Shown: positions 15,787 through 23,889 of the stretch, one piece after another
Numbering within the stretch: position 1 is the stretch's first letter
How the letters are laid out: every line of letters begins with the position of its first letter
Assembly: GCA_965646165.1 (NCBI GenBank)
Contig: CBFFYP010000041.1
Coordinates: 1 to 40,367, forward strand
Origin: MGBC114844 sp910585855
GTDB taxonomy: Bacteria; Bacillota; Clostridia; Lachnospirales; Lachnospiraceae
DNA: 40,367 nucleotides
Direction: 5' to 3'
Position numbers and translations under genes: made by a program
Notes under the pieces: generated by a model
Told to the model about the DNA's origin: nothing
What the model saw: the letters and a program-made list of their open reading frames with translations, nothing else
Database searches by the model: none

Positions 15787-17091
15787 ATGATTACTCAAAA
15801 ATATTATACTGTTACGCCGATTTCCTCTCCTTCTATTATCGAAACAGAAGTACCGGGATCAAAAAGTATTACCAATCGGGCTCTTTTATTAGCTGCCTTA
15901 GCAAATGGAACAAGTACAATAAAAGGAGCTCTTTTCAGCGAAGATTCCCGATATTTTCTGCAGTGTTTAATTGATTTAGGATTTTCTGTTGCAATAGATG
16001 AAGCAGCGCATACCGTTTCCGTTACAGGATGCAATGGAAAAATTCCTAAAAAAGAGGCGCATATCTATGTTGGAAGTGCTGGAACGGCTGCCCGTTTTCT
16101 AACAGCTATGCTTGGACTTTCCGATGGAGTTTATTTTCTAGACGCCTCTGAACAAATGCGCAAACGCCCTATGAAGCCTCTTCTGGATGCATTGGAATCA
16201 ATTGGAGTTCGAGTTGTCTATCAGGAAAAAGAAGGGTTTTTTCCCTTCACCCTCTATGGATGCAGTCAGACAAAATCTGCTGTTCAAATAGATATTTCTA
16301 ACAGCAGCCAATTTTTAAGTGCGCTTTTAATGTCTGCACCTTTAAAACAGGAAGGTTTTTCGATTGAATTAATAGGCGGACATGCACTTTCTTATGTTAA
16401 AATTACAGCAAAAATGATGGCACAGTTTGGATGTCAGATTCTTCAGACTGATGCACAGACCTATCAGATTCCCCCTTTACAGTCTTATCAGGCACAGGAA
16501 TATTATGTTGAACCTGATGTTTCTGCTGCCTGTTATTTTTATGCAATGTCTCCTTTACTTCATACAAAAACTTTAGTACACCGAATTCACTTAGATTCTA
16601 TGCAGGGAGATATTCGTTTTCTTTCTATTTTAGAAGAAATGGGATGTGTTCTAACTGATACACCGGACGGAATTCTGTTATCTGCTCCTGACTGTGGAAA
16701 ATATCGTGGAATTTGTGTGGATATGAGCGATTGTTCAGATCAGACTATGACACTTGCAGCGATTGCACCTTTTGCTGACGGAGCTGTAAAAATTCGAGGA
16801 ATCGAACATATTCGGCTTCAGGAGAGCAATCGAATTTCAGCAATCTGTCAGGAGTTAAAACGAATGGGCATTTCCTGTCAGGAAGTTGATACCGGAATTG
16901 ATATTCTTCCCGGAGTTCCTCATGCTGCTGTTATAGAAACCTATGAAGATCATCGGATTGCTATGGCATTTTCTCTTGTTGGACTTCGTATACCCGGAAT
17001 AGTAATTTCCAATCCCCAATGCTGCAAAAAAACTTTTGAAAATTATTTTGATATTTTAGATAAAATCACAAATAGGAAACCTTTAGAATAA
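15787..17091 (+). CDS. aroA: 3-phosphoshikimate 1-carboxyvinyltransferase (EPSP synthase)
   Basis: 434 residues. It joins phosphoenolpyruvate to shikimate 3-phosphate. Family motifs in order: SKSITNRALLLAALANGTS, VGSAGTAARFLTAML (PEP loop), RKRPMKPLLDAL, SNSSQFLSALLMSAP, the catalytic Asp region MSDCSDQTMTLAAIAPFADG, RLQESNRISAICQELKRMG and EDHRIAMAFSL near the end. I place the start at the ATG preceded by AAAGG with nine-base spacing; an upstream TTG is too close to that site. Second gene of the tyrA operon. A deleted family A element follows about 60 bp after the stop. Confidence 0.95.
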   Translation: MITQKYYTVTPISSPSIIETEVPGSKSITNRALLLAALANGTSTIKGALFSEDSRYFLQCLIDLGFSVAIDEAAHTVSVTGCNGKIPKKEAHIYVGSAGTAARFLTAMLGLSDGVYFLDASEQMRKRPMKPLLDALESIGVRVVYQEKEGFFPFTLYGCSQTKSAVQIDISNSSQFLSALLMSAPLKQEGFSIELIGGHALSYVKITAKMMAQFGCQILQTDAQTYQIPPLQSYQAQEYYVEPDVSAACYFYAMSPLLHTKTLVHRIHLDSMQGDIRFLSILEEMGCVLTDTPDGILLSAPDCGKYRGICVDMSDCSDQTMTLAAIAPFADGAVKIRGIEHIRLQESNRISAICQELKRMGISCQEVDTGIDILPGVPHAAVIETYEDHRIAMAFSLVGLRIPGIVISNPQCCKKTFENYFDILDKITNRKPLE

Positions 17092-17150
17092 GGATATCAC
17101 AATCCTACCGACTTTAGACTCTTGATTTATAGTTTATTATTTTCCCGATG

Positions 17151-17251
17151 GGGACGCTGAAATTGGAAGGAAGGTCTATTCCGAACCTGCTTTCGCTTAG
17201 CATTTCCTCGTAGACCTTTCTTCCAATTCCAGCTATGTATACCAGACAAAA
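17151..17251 (+). repeat. Family A element, internally deleted copy A3
   Basis: Begins GGGGACGCTGAAATTGG and ends CCAATTCCAGCTATGTATACC plus AGACAAAAA. The outer arms are kept, but the whole central hairpin is missing: CATTTCCTCGTAG joins directly to ACCTTTCTTCC. Full copies have TAG at both deletion edges (CGTAG and CATAG), so a slip between those triplets explains the loss. It lies between the convergent 3' ends of aroA and the surface protein gene. Confidence 0.82.
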
Positions 17252-17283
17252 ACAGTGCTGCTTGTTGTAAAGATTTATCTTTC

Positions 17284-20200
17284 CTATTTATGATTCATAT
17301 TATACTTTCCGCATATAACTAATATTACAGCAGCTGCCAAAATGAAAAGTAAAATAATCGTAATTAAAATAGTTTTATTTGAGTTTGATTTTTCTTGCAG
17401 TTCTTCTGCAAAATCTTCTTCTGTTTCCAATTCTTGTATTACTATCTGTTCTTCCTGATTAAGACTAGACAATTCTTCTGTTGTTTCTAAAATATTTTCT
17501 TCTGATTGTTTGGATGCCGTTTTTAAATCTTCTCTCTTCTCTTTTTGTACAATAGCCTCCTCTTTCTTTTTTTGAACAGATTCTGATTCTTTTATTGTTT
17601 CTTTTTCCGTTTCTCCTTCTTTTTCTTCTTCCTTTTCTGCCAGTTTTTTCTTATCTGCCTTGTTATTGATATTTTTACTTTCACTGAGAATCTTTATTAA
17701 CTGTTCATAATTTATTTGATTTTTTTCTAATAATTCCTGTATTGGCTTTTGCTTTACAAATAATTGTTCAAACTCTTTTACTTGAGTTTCTTTCTCTGTA
17801 AGCTGAGTTGTCAATCGTTCTATCTGTTCTTTTAATTCTTTTATTTCTCTGTCCTTATCCGTTATTATTTCTGATAATCGTTTCTTTTCCAATACAAAAT
17901 TCTCAATTTCTTTTACTTTTGACTGCAAATTCTTTTCTAACTCTGCAATTTTATCTTGCTGCAAACGATTCTTTTTTTCTAAATCAGCTATATTAGATAA
18001 ACTAGATGGAAGCAACGAATTTATAGAAGATGATGAATCTGACTCATCTTCTGAACCAGACGAATCTGTATTATCTGTAAAATCGGACGGGGTAGTTTCC
18101 TCCGGTTTATCTGTAGTATCCGATGGCGTAGTTTCCTCTGGCTTGTTTGTAGTATCTGATGGTTTCGTTTCATCTGGTTTGTCTGTAGTATCTGACGGCG
18201 CAGTTTCCTCTGGTTTATCTGGCGTATCTGGCGGGCTTGATAGAATTTCTTTTTTTAGGTTTTCTACTTCTGCTTTTAACTTATTATTTTCTGATTCAAC
18301 CCCTATTTTTTCCTGCACAAGTTCTTTTATTTGTTGTTCTAAAGAATTTATAACCTGTCCTGACTCTTCTGCTTTTTTGGTCTGTTCGGCTAATTGTTCC
18401 GCTAATTCCAGTACTTTATTTAAAACAGTTTTAAGCTGTTCAGGCAAGTTTTCCTGTTCTTCTTCGGATGGTTTGATTCCTAACTGTTTTATTAATTTTT
18501 CTATAATTGTAATATAATATTTCAGTTGTTCTCTCATATCAGATACAGTGTGAATCACTTTTTGATAATCGGCAGACTCTTCTAAATCTAATATCTTTTT
18601 TAATGTTTCTAAATATTGATCGGTCTGCTGTTTTTGTTCGTTTATTTCTTTTTGCAGTTCTTTGATTGTTTCTGATAAAACGGTTTCTCTTTCTAGTAAT
18701 TGTTTTATCGTTTCTGACATATTCTGCTGCTGTTTTACCATATCAGATAACTCTTTATAGATATTATTAAAACGTGCCGTTACGGCTGAACCTGTTACAA
18801 CAGCAGAACCTGTTGCCGTACTGCTTTCGTCTTTTATTTTTATTAAAACTTCTACTTTATTCAGATATTCCCAATATTCTGTTATAGTCTTTTTTATATC
18901 AGAAACGGCTTGAGAAATCTCTTGTAAATCCGCTTTTGAATCCAGTGATAATATATCTTTTAAATGATTTAAAAATTGATCGATTACTTCCTTTTGGCTT
19001 TGTATCTGTTCTAATAAAATTTTTATTTCTTCCTTATTTTCTATGGAAATATCCTCTTTTTCTAAAAAAGATAAAAGAATTTCCTTTAAAAATTCCTGTT
19101 GTTTTACAATAACTTGTATTTCTTTATAGGCTTTATCTGCTTCTTCCTTTGTCTGTTCTCCTGTAGATGGAGTATTATTTTCGTTTTCCTTCGGATAAAT
19201 CAATGTTTTTATCTGATTTAGAAATTTATCATATTCCATTACTTTATCTTTTAGATTTGATACAGTCTGATAAATCTCTTCCTTTGTGCCAGCAGCACCA
19301 AAACCTAATAGTTCACTTAATGTTTTATAAAATTGTTTCAGATCATTTGCATATGTTTTCAATGCATGAATCTTTACAAAAATTGCTTCTGTCTGCTCCA
19401 TTTCTTCTGTATTTTCTGCTCCATAATCACCTTCTAATTGATTTTCAATCTGATCTTTTAAATCCTCTAAATACCGCAGTTTTTGTTCAATTTTATTTAC
19501 AATCTCATTTAATTGACTCTTTAATGAACCAGTATTTACAATTCCAAAAGTATTCTTTAAATCATTGAGTGTTTTTTCATAAAGTTCTAATTCTTCTTTT
19601 ACTATATCTACTTTTTCTTGTAATTGTTTAAAAAAATCATGATTTACAGCATCCTCTATATTAGAAACACTGTCTTTTATTCCTAATTTTTCTGCAATTT
19701 GATTGATTTCTTCAACAACTACTGCTTCATTTTTCTTTATTTTTTCTATTTCTTGCTGAAATTTTATCAGGATATCTGATAGATTTTTATACTCTTCCTC
19801 TTTACTTAGACCAAGAAGTTCTTCTATTTTTATTATATTATCTTTTATTTTAATAAATTCTTCTTCTTTTTGATGCAGTTGATAAATTGTTTCTTTTACT
19901 GCATTTTGTATATCTTTTAACTGCTGTTCGAAATCTCCCTTTAACTCAATATCTGTTCCAGCCTCGGCAAGTAATTCCTTTATAACAGATAAATTTTGCT
20001 TATAACTCTCTATCTCTTTCTGATAATTATTAATTTCTGCCGTTATCTGTTCTACCTTTGCTGCAAGCCCTTTATAATCTCCTTTTGATATACCTAATTC
20101 CTGCATAACCTCATCTAATTCTGGAGAATAACCGGTCACTGATACGATTGTATTATACCCGGTATTTCCTGTAGTAAGTACTATTTTTACCTGATTTTCT

Positions 20201-21507
20201 CCTAATAAAGAAATCGCATTATTTTCAATCAAATAATCACTTTCTTTTGCCAAAATAGAACTTTTATCAGAAAAATCAATCTGCACATCCAGCATATCCT
20301 TAGTTATAACAATTTTTTTATTGATATTATAACAGTTATCTCTATAATCTTCTGAATTATTATATTTATCATAGAAATTTCTATTCAGGACGGCTTGTAC
20401 TCCTTCTATTTCTTTCCATACCGCATGTAACTTTACATCAGAAGCTGGCATAATAAAATTGATTTGATCTGACAATGGATCTTCAAAAGAAATAATTTGA
20501 TCCTCTACTTCCCATCCACAGAAATAATAATGCTTTCTCTCTCCTGCCTGTACAGCAACAATTTCTTTATAGTCCATTTCTAATTGTTTTTCATTTTCAT
20601 CTCCTATATTTATTATTGTCACAATATAGCGATTAATCTTCCAATTTGCCTTTATTTTTATATCAGAAGAACTCATAAGAAATGTCGTTACTGGATTAGA
20701 AGGATCTGCAAGTACAATATCTCCGCTTTCTACTTCCCAGCTTTCAAATGTATACCCTTCTTTTATACCAGCCTGAATTGTCACTGTCGATTGATAAAGC
20801 GGATGAAGTAACTCTGTGCCTCCTAAACCACTTCCCGATACCAAAACAGAATAAGTATCTTCGATCCAATTTGCACTTAAATGAACTGGCTCATCTGGCA
20901 TAGTAAAAGTAAATACTGCTTCAAAATCCTCATTTAATACAAGACCGCCGCTTTTTACCGTCCAGCCATCAAAACGATACCCTTTCTTTTTACCGGCATT
21001 TATCGTAACAACAGAGCCATAAGAAACAGCATCTGAAAAACCGCCTGCACCCTCTCCTCCATCTTCTAAAATAACTGGATATTTATTTATTTCCCATACT
21101 GCATATAAAACCATATCTGAAACAGGATAAATCGTTCCTCCATCCCGAAACATCGCCTCTCCTCCTTCAGAAACCGACCATCCGGCAAATGAATATCCTG
21201 TTCTAGTAAAAGTATTGAAAGCAAGACTATCTCCATTTTTTGATAAAATCGAATTTTCCATATCACCGCTTCCGCCATTGGCATGGTAAGCAATTCTATA
21301 GGAATCCTGCACACTGTTTCCTTCTATTACCTGTAACGTTTTTTGCCTTATATCACCTTGATTCTCTTCAAATTCAATACAAGAAACCGCCTTTACTCTT
21401 TTATTTTCTGCCGTTATCCAGCCAATAACCCCAATAATTAACCAGATCAGCACAGAAACTGTCCACTGATTCCACGAAAAAAATATCTTCTTTCTGCTTT
21501 TTTTCAT
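17284..21507 (-). CDS. Large coiled-coil surface protein with InlB-type repeats
   Basis: 1407 residues. A basic N-terminus and a hydrophobic segment (about 13-33) act as signal sequence. Four InlB/Listeria-Bacteroides repeats follow (about 70-138, 140-214, 217-289, 291-364), each with a GY.F.GW motif and a terminal AVW/ANW. A beta domain (about 365-460), then several hundred residues of coiled coil (about 465-1085) rich in Lys/Glu/Gln. A Pro/Thr linker (about 1090-1150) has repeats of TTDKPEETTPSD. A second coiled coil (about 1165-1270) and a charged stretch lead to a C-terminal membrane helix (about 1379-1401) and basic tail, with no LPXTG. It should be a long membrane-anchored rod, possibly adhesive. 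GGGGAG precedes the start. Promoter at 21832-21861. Confidence 0.85.
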   Translation of the reverse strand: MKKSRKKIFFSWNQWTVSVLIWLIIGVIGWITAENKRVKAVSCIEFEENQGDIRQKTLQVIEGNSVQDSYRIAYHANGGSGDMENSILSKNGDSLAFNTFTRTGYSFAGWSVSEGGEAMFRDGGTIYPVSDMVLYAVWEINKYPVILEDGGEGAGGFSDAVSYGSVVTINAGKKKGYRFDGWTVKSGGLVLNEDFEAVFTFTMPDEPVHLSANWIEDTYSVLVSGSGLGGTELLHPLYQSTVTIQAGIKEGYTFESWEVESGDIVLADPSNPVTTFLMSSSDIKIKANWKINRYIVTIINIGDENEKQLEMDYKEIVAVQAGERKHYYFCGWEVEDQIISFEDPLSDQINFIMPASDVKLHAVWKEIEGVQAVLNRNFYDKYNNSEDYRDNCYNINKKIVITKDMLDVQIDFSDKSSILAKESDYLIENNAISLLGENQVKIVLTTGNTGYNTIVSVTGYSPELDEVMQELGISKGDYKGLAAKVEQITAEINNYQKEIESYKQNLSVIKELLAEAGTDIELKGDFEQQLKDIQNAVKETIYQLHQKEEEFIKIKDNIIKIEELLGLSKEEEYKNLSDILIKFQQEIEKIKKNEAVVVEEINQIAEKLGIKDSVSNIEDAVNHDFFKQLQEKVDIVKEELELYEKTLNDLKNTFGIVNTGSLKSQLNEIVNKIEQKLRYLEDLKDQIENQLEGDYGAENTEEMEQTEAIFVKIHALKTYANDLKQFYKTLSELLGFGAAGTKEEIYQTVSNLKDKVMEYDKFLNQIKTLIYPKENENNTPSTGEQTKEEADKAYKEIQVIVKQQEFLKEILLSFLEKEDISIENKEEIKILLEQIQSQKEVIDQFLNHLKDILSLDSKADLQEISQAVSDIKKTITEYWEYLNKVEVLIKIKDESSTATGSAVVTGSAVTARFNNIYKELSDMVKQQQNMSETIKQLLERETVLSETIKELQKEINEQKQQTDQYLETLKKILDLEESADYQKVIHTVSDMREQLKYYITIIEKLIKQLGIKPSEEEQENLPEQLKTVLNKVLELAEQLAEQTKKAEESGQVINSLEQQIKELVQEKIGVESENNKLKAEVENLKKEILSSPPDTPDKPEETAPSDTTDKPDETKPSDTTNKPEETTPSDTTDKPEETTPSDFTDNTDSSGSEDESDSSSSINSLLPSSLSNIADLEKKNRLQQDKIAELEKNLQSKVKEIENFVLEKKRLSEIITDKDREIKELKEQIERLTTQLTEKETQVKEFEQLFVKQKPIQELLEKNQINYEQLIKILSESKNINNKADKKKLAEKEEEKEGETEKETIKESESVQKKKEEAIVQKEKREDLKTASKQSEENILETTEELSSLNQEEQIVIQELETEEDFAEELQEKSNSNKTILITIILLFILAAAVILVICGKYNMNHK

Positions 21508-21567
21508 TTAATCTCCCCTTTCTTATTCTGAACCTAACTCAAAACTTTGCCTCCATTACCGATCTAC

Positions 21568-21740
21568 TATTTTATTTTTTGTCTGACAAACACAGCCAGA
21601 ATCCAAAGAAAAATCTATGAATGGTCATCATTTTTCATCGGCACTTAGGCACAATTTTTCCATACCTTATGTATCCGCTGCAAGAAAATACTAAGCGCAA
21701 GCGAACCTGAAATAGATCTTCCTTTGGATTCTGGTGTCCA
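21568..21740 (-). repeat. Family A palindromic element, copy A4
   Basis: Read on the minus strand it begins GGACACCAGAATCC and ends GGATTCTGGCTGTGTTTGTC plus AGACAAAAAATAAAATAG. Arms GAATCCAAAGGAAGATCTAT and ATAGATTTTTCTTTGGATTC pair with only G-U exceptions. The inner core is more diverged than in A2 or A6. It lies in the leader of the surface protein gene, between that gene's likely promoter and its start codon, so it would be transcribed. Confidence 0.82.
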
Positions 21741-21831
21741 CAAAAATAAATTTATAGATCAATTTTTTTATTTACGGGATTTCATTTAATAATACGAATT
21801 ATCTGATAAAATAAGATTGATTGATGTTGTC

Positions 21832-21861
21832 ATACTACCATATTTTTTTCTATAAAGTCAA
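21832..21861 (-). promoter_or_regulatory. Likely promoter of the surface protein gene
   Basis: Minus strand TTGACT, 18-bp spacer, TAGTAT. It would give a leader of roughly 320 nt containing the A4 hairpin. No other promoter as good was seen between here and the start codon. The rest of the 21741-21998 stretch is A+T-rich and shows nothing else. Confidence 0.5.
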
Positions 21862-21998
21862 GATTCTTTTTTCTTTTTTGCACAGTTCAGTTACCATCCG
21901 ATTACACTTTTCTTACACTATTTAACTAGAAACTATACCAACTTCCGTTTTATATTTTCTTTACAAATATAATATATCATATTACATGAGCATAACAA

Positions 21999-22037
21999 AA
22001 ATAGCTGCCTCACTTTAGTGAAGCAGGGCAGCTATTT
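21999..22037 (-). terminator. Terminator after the small Cys-rich gene
   Basis: AAATAGCTGCC (21999-22009) and GGCAGCTATTT (22027-22037) form an 11-bp stem. On the minus strand it is followed by TTGTTATG, giving a U-rich tract. It starts 46 bp past the stop of the gene at 22084. Confidence 0.75.
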
Positions 22038-22083
22038 CTGTGTCTTTCCATAATGAAATTCTATCGTATATCCAATATTGAAA

Positions 22084-22296
22084 TTATGTGTTAATTTCAA
22101 AATAAGGACACTTTGCATTTTTTGTATTCCATATTTCTCTTGGTATTCCATTTATATTAGGATATGCATTGCAACTATGAGGACCATTTTTTTCATATCC
22201 TTTACGTTTTTTACATCTATGACAAATCGTATAAAGATTTAGATGATACCAATCCACTACTTCTCCTGAAATTTTCTTTCCATTAATAATATTCAT
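22084..22296 (-). CDS. Small Cys-rich protein with a CNAYPN-GIPREIW motif
   Basis: 70 residues. Four cysteines: CHRC (about 27-30), one in HSCNAYPN and one in KCPYF, a spacing that could bind zinc or an Fe-S cluster. The segment CNAYPNINGIPREIWN resembles a family of small bacterial proteins whose consensus is roughly C-x-A-F/Y-P-x-G-I-P-x-E-I; function unknown. The chosen ATG has AAAGG eight bases upstream; a TTG six bases earlier is too close to that site. It is flanked by a terminator and by B2, so it seems a stand-alone gene. I favour it as real because of the conserved motif, the ribosome-binding site and the terminator. Confidence 0.65.
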   Translation of the reverse strand: MNIINGKKISGEVVDWYHLNLYTICHRCKKRKGYEKNGPHSCNAYPNINGIPREIWNTKNAKCPYFEINT

Positions 22297-22396
22297 ATAC
22301 AATACCTTTCATCTTTTTCCAAAATATCCTCTGATATAGAAAAAATTAGCATATATCAGGATACAAAATAAACTCTTAGAAAAGTCTAAATGTTAT

Positions 22397-22756
22397 CCTT
22401 TTTTTCTTTCGAAGTCAAGAAACAGCCAGATGCGGAAACCGTAGGCAGCCTGCAGTGACTTTGGAAAAAAGTTAGAAGTTCTTGACTTCTGCTTAAAAAC
22501 CTAAGATTTTTTGCATATCCTGCTTCCATGCAGGGTATGCAAAAAAAGGGGCGTGTTTAGCCCATATATTAGGTAAGAAACTGCCTTATGGTGGATGAAA
22601 CCTTTTGATATAGCAACCCCATTTTGGCTGTAATATGGGCGAATTGCGCCCCGGTCTGTCCGGTTGGATGCACCACGATGCAGAAGTCTTAGAACTTCTT
22701 ACTTTTTGGAAAGCGGAACAGCAGGCTGCCTACGGTTTCCACATCTGGCGTCCCCC
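22397..22756 (-). repeat. Family B palindromic element, copy B2
   Basis: About 360 bp, read on the minus strand from GGGGGGACGCCAGATG to GGCTGTTTCTTGACTTCG plus an A-run. Arms on the plus strand are CAGATGCGGAAACCGTAGGC and GCCTACGGTTTCCACATCTG: complementary with one mismatch, yet different from the B1, B3 and B4 arms. The core hairpin is of the GCATATCCTGC type. It separates queA from the small Cys-rich gene; together with about 100 bp of featureless sequence on each side it fills that gap. Confidence 0.87.
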
Positions 22757-22851
22757 CATCTGAAACCTCTTTCATCCTTTATCACAATATACCAAGTTTC
22801 AAAAACCTAATACAGTCACTTTCTTTTTTATGACAAATGTAACATTTTGTG

Positions 22852-23877
22852 TCAAATTATAAACATCGCATCCCCAAAAGAGAAAAAACGATATCGCTCT
22901 TTTACAGCAATTTGATAAGCCTCCATAACATATTCCCGCCCTGCCAAAGCAGAAACCAACATCAATAAAGTAGATTCCGGCAGATGAAAGTTGGTAATTA
23001 ACCCATCTATACAACGAAATGTATACCCCGGATAGATAAAAATATCCGTCCAGCCCGAACACCCTTTTAATATCCCATTCGAATCAGCCGCTGCCTCCAA
23101 TGTCCGGCAGCTAGTCGTTCCAACTGCAATAATCCTCCCCCCATTTTGTTTTACCCGATTAATCTTTTCTGCCTCCGCTTCCTCTATACAGTAGTACTCA
23201 GAATGCATATGGTGTTCCAATATATTTTCTGTCTTAACCGGTCGAAATGTTCCAAGCCCCACATGAAGTGTTACTTTAGCTATCTCCACTCCCTTCTCTT
23301 TAATCTGCTCCAACAGTTCCTGTGTAAAATGCAGTCCCGCCGTAGGAGCTGCTGCCGATCCATCATATTTGGCATACACGGTCTGGTAACGATTTTTATC
23401 CTGAAGCGGATGTGTAATATAAGGCGGCAGCGGCATCTGTCCAAGCTGATCCAACACCTCTTCAAAAATTCCATCATAAAAAAACCGAATCAACCGATTT
23501 CCTTCCTCTACAATATCTACTACTTCTCCGATAAGACACCCATTTCCAAATAAAATCCTTGTTCCGATCTTTGCTTTTTTTCCTGGCTTTACCAATGTTT
23601 CCCAGATATCTTTTTCCCGTCTTTTTAAAAGAAGCACCTCTATTCCGGCATTCGTTCCCTCTTTCCGCCCTAAGAGCCTTGCCGGAATTACCTTTGTATT
23701 ATTGATAACCAGACAATCTTTCGGCTGAAGATACTCGATTATATCTCGAAAAGTTCGATGCTCCACTCCCTTCTTTGCCCGATCCAGTACCATCAGGCGG
23801 GAAGCGGAGCGATCCTCTAAAGGATCTTGTGCAATCAATTCCTCCGGTAAGTAATAATAAAAATCTTTTTTTTCCAT
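22852..23877 (-). CDS. queA: tRNA preQ1(34) S-adenosylmethionine ribosyltransferase-isomerase
   Basis: 341 residues, full family length. It transfers and isomerises the ribosyl part of SAM onto 7-aminomethyl-7-deazaguanine in tRNA, giving epoxyqueuosine. Family motifs: FYYYLPEELIAQDPLEDR at the N-terminus, NNTKVIPARLLGRKEG, AAPTAGLHFTQELL, HVGLGTFRPV, HSEYYCIEE, GTTSCRTLEAAA and ITNFHLPESTLLMLVSA. GGAGA lies seven bases before the ATG. It follows pheT by 12 bp and is probably the last gene of the pheST transcript, so it may fall under the phenylalanine T-box. No other queuosine gene is in the window. Confidence 0.95.
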   Translation of the reverse strand: MEKKDFYYYLPEELIAQDPLEDRSASRLMVLDRAKKGVEHRTFRDIIEYLQPKDCLVINNTKVIPARLLGRKEGTNAGIEVLLLKRREKDIWETLVKPGKKAKIGTRILFGNGCLIGEVVDIVEEGNRLIRFFYDGIFEEVLDQLGQMPLPPYITHPLQDKNRYQTVYAKYDGSAAAPTAGLHFTQELLEQIKEKGVEIAKVTLHVGLGTFRPVKTENILEHHMHSEYYCIEEAEAEKINRVKQNGGRIIAVGTTSCRTLEAAADSNGILKGCSGWTDIFIYPGYTFRCIDGLITNFHLPESTLLMLVSALAGREYVMEAYQIAVKERYRFFSFGDAMFII

Positions 23878-23889
23878 CTTTTTTCTCCA

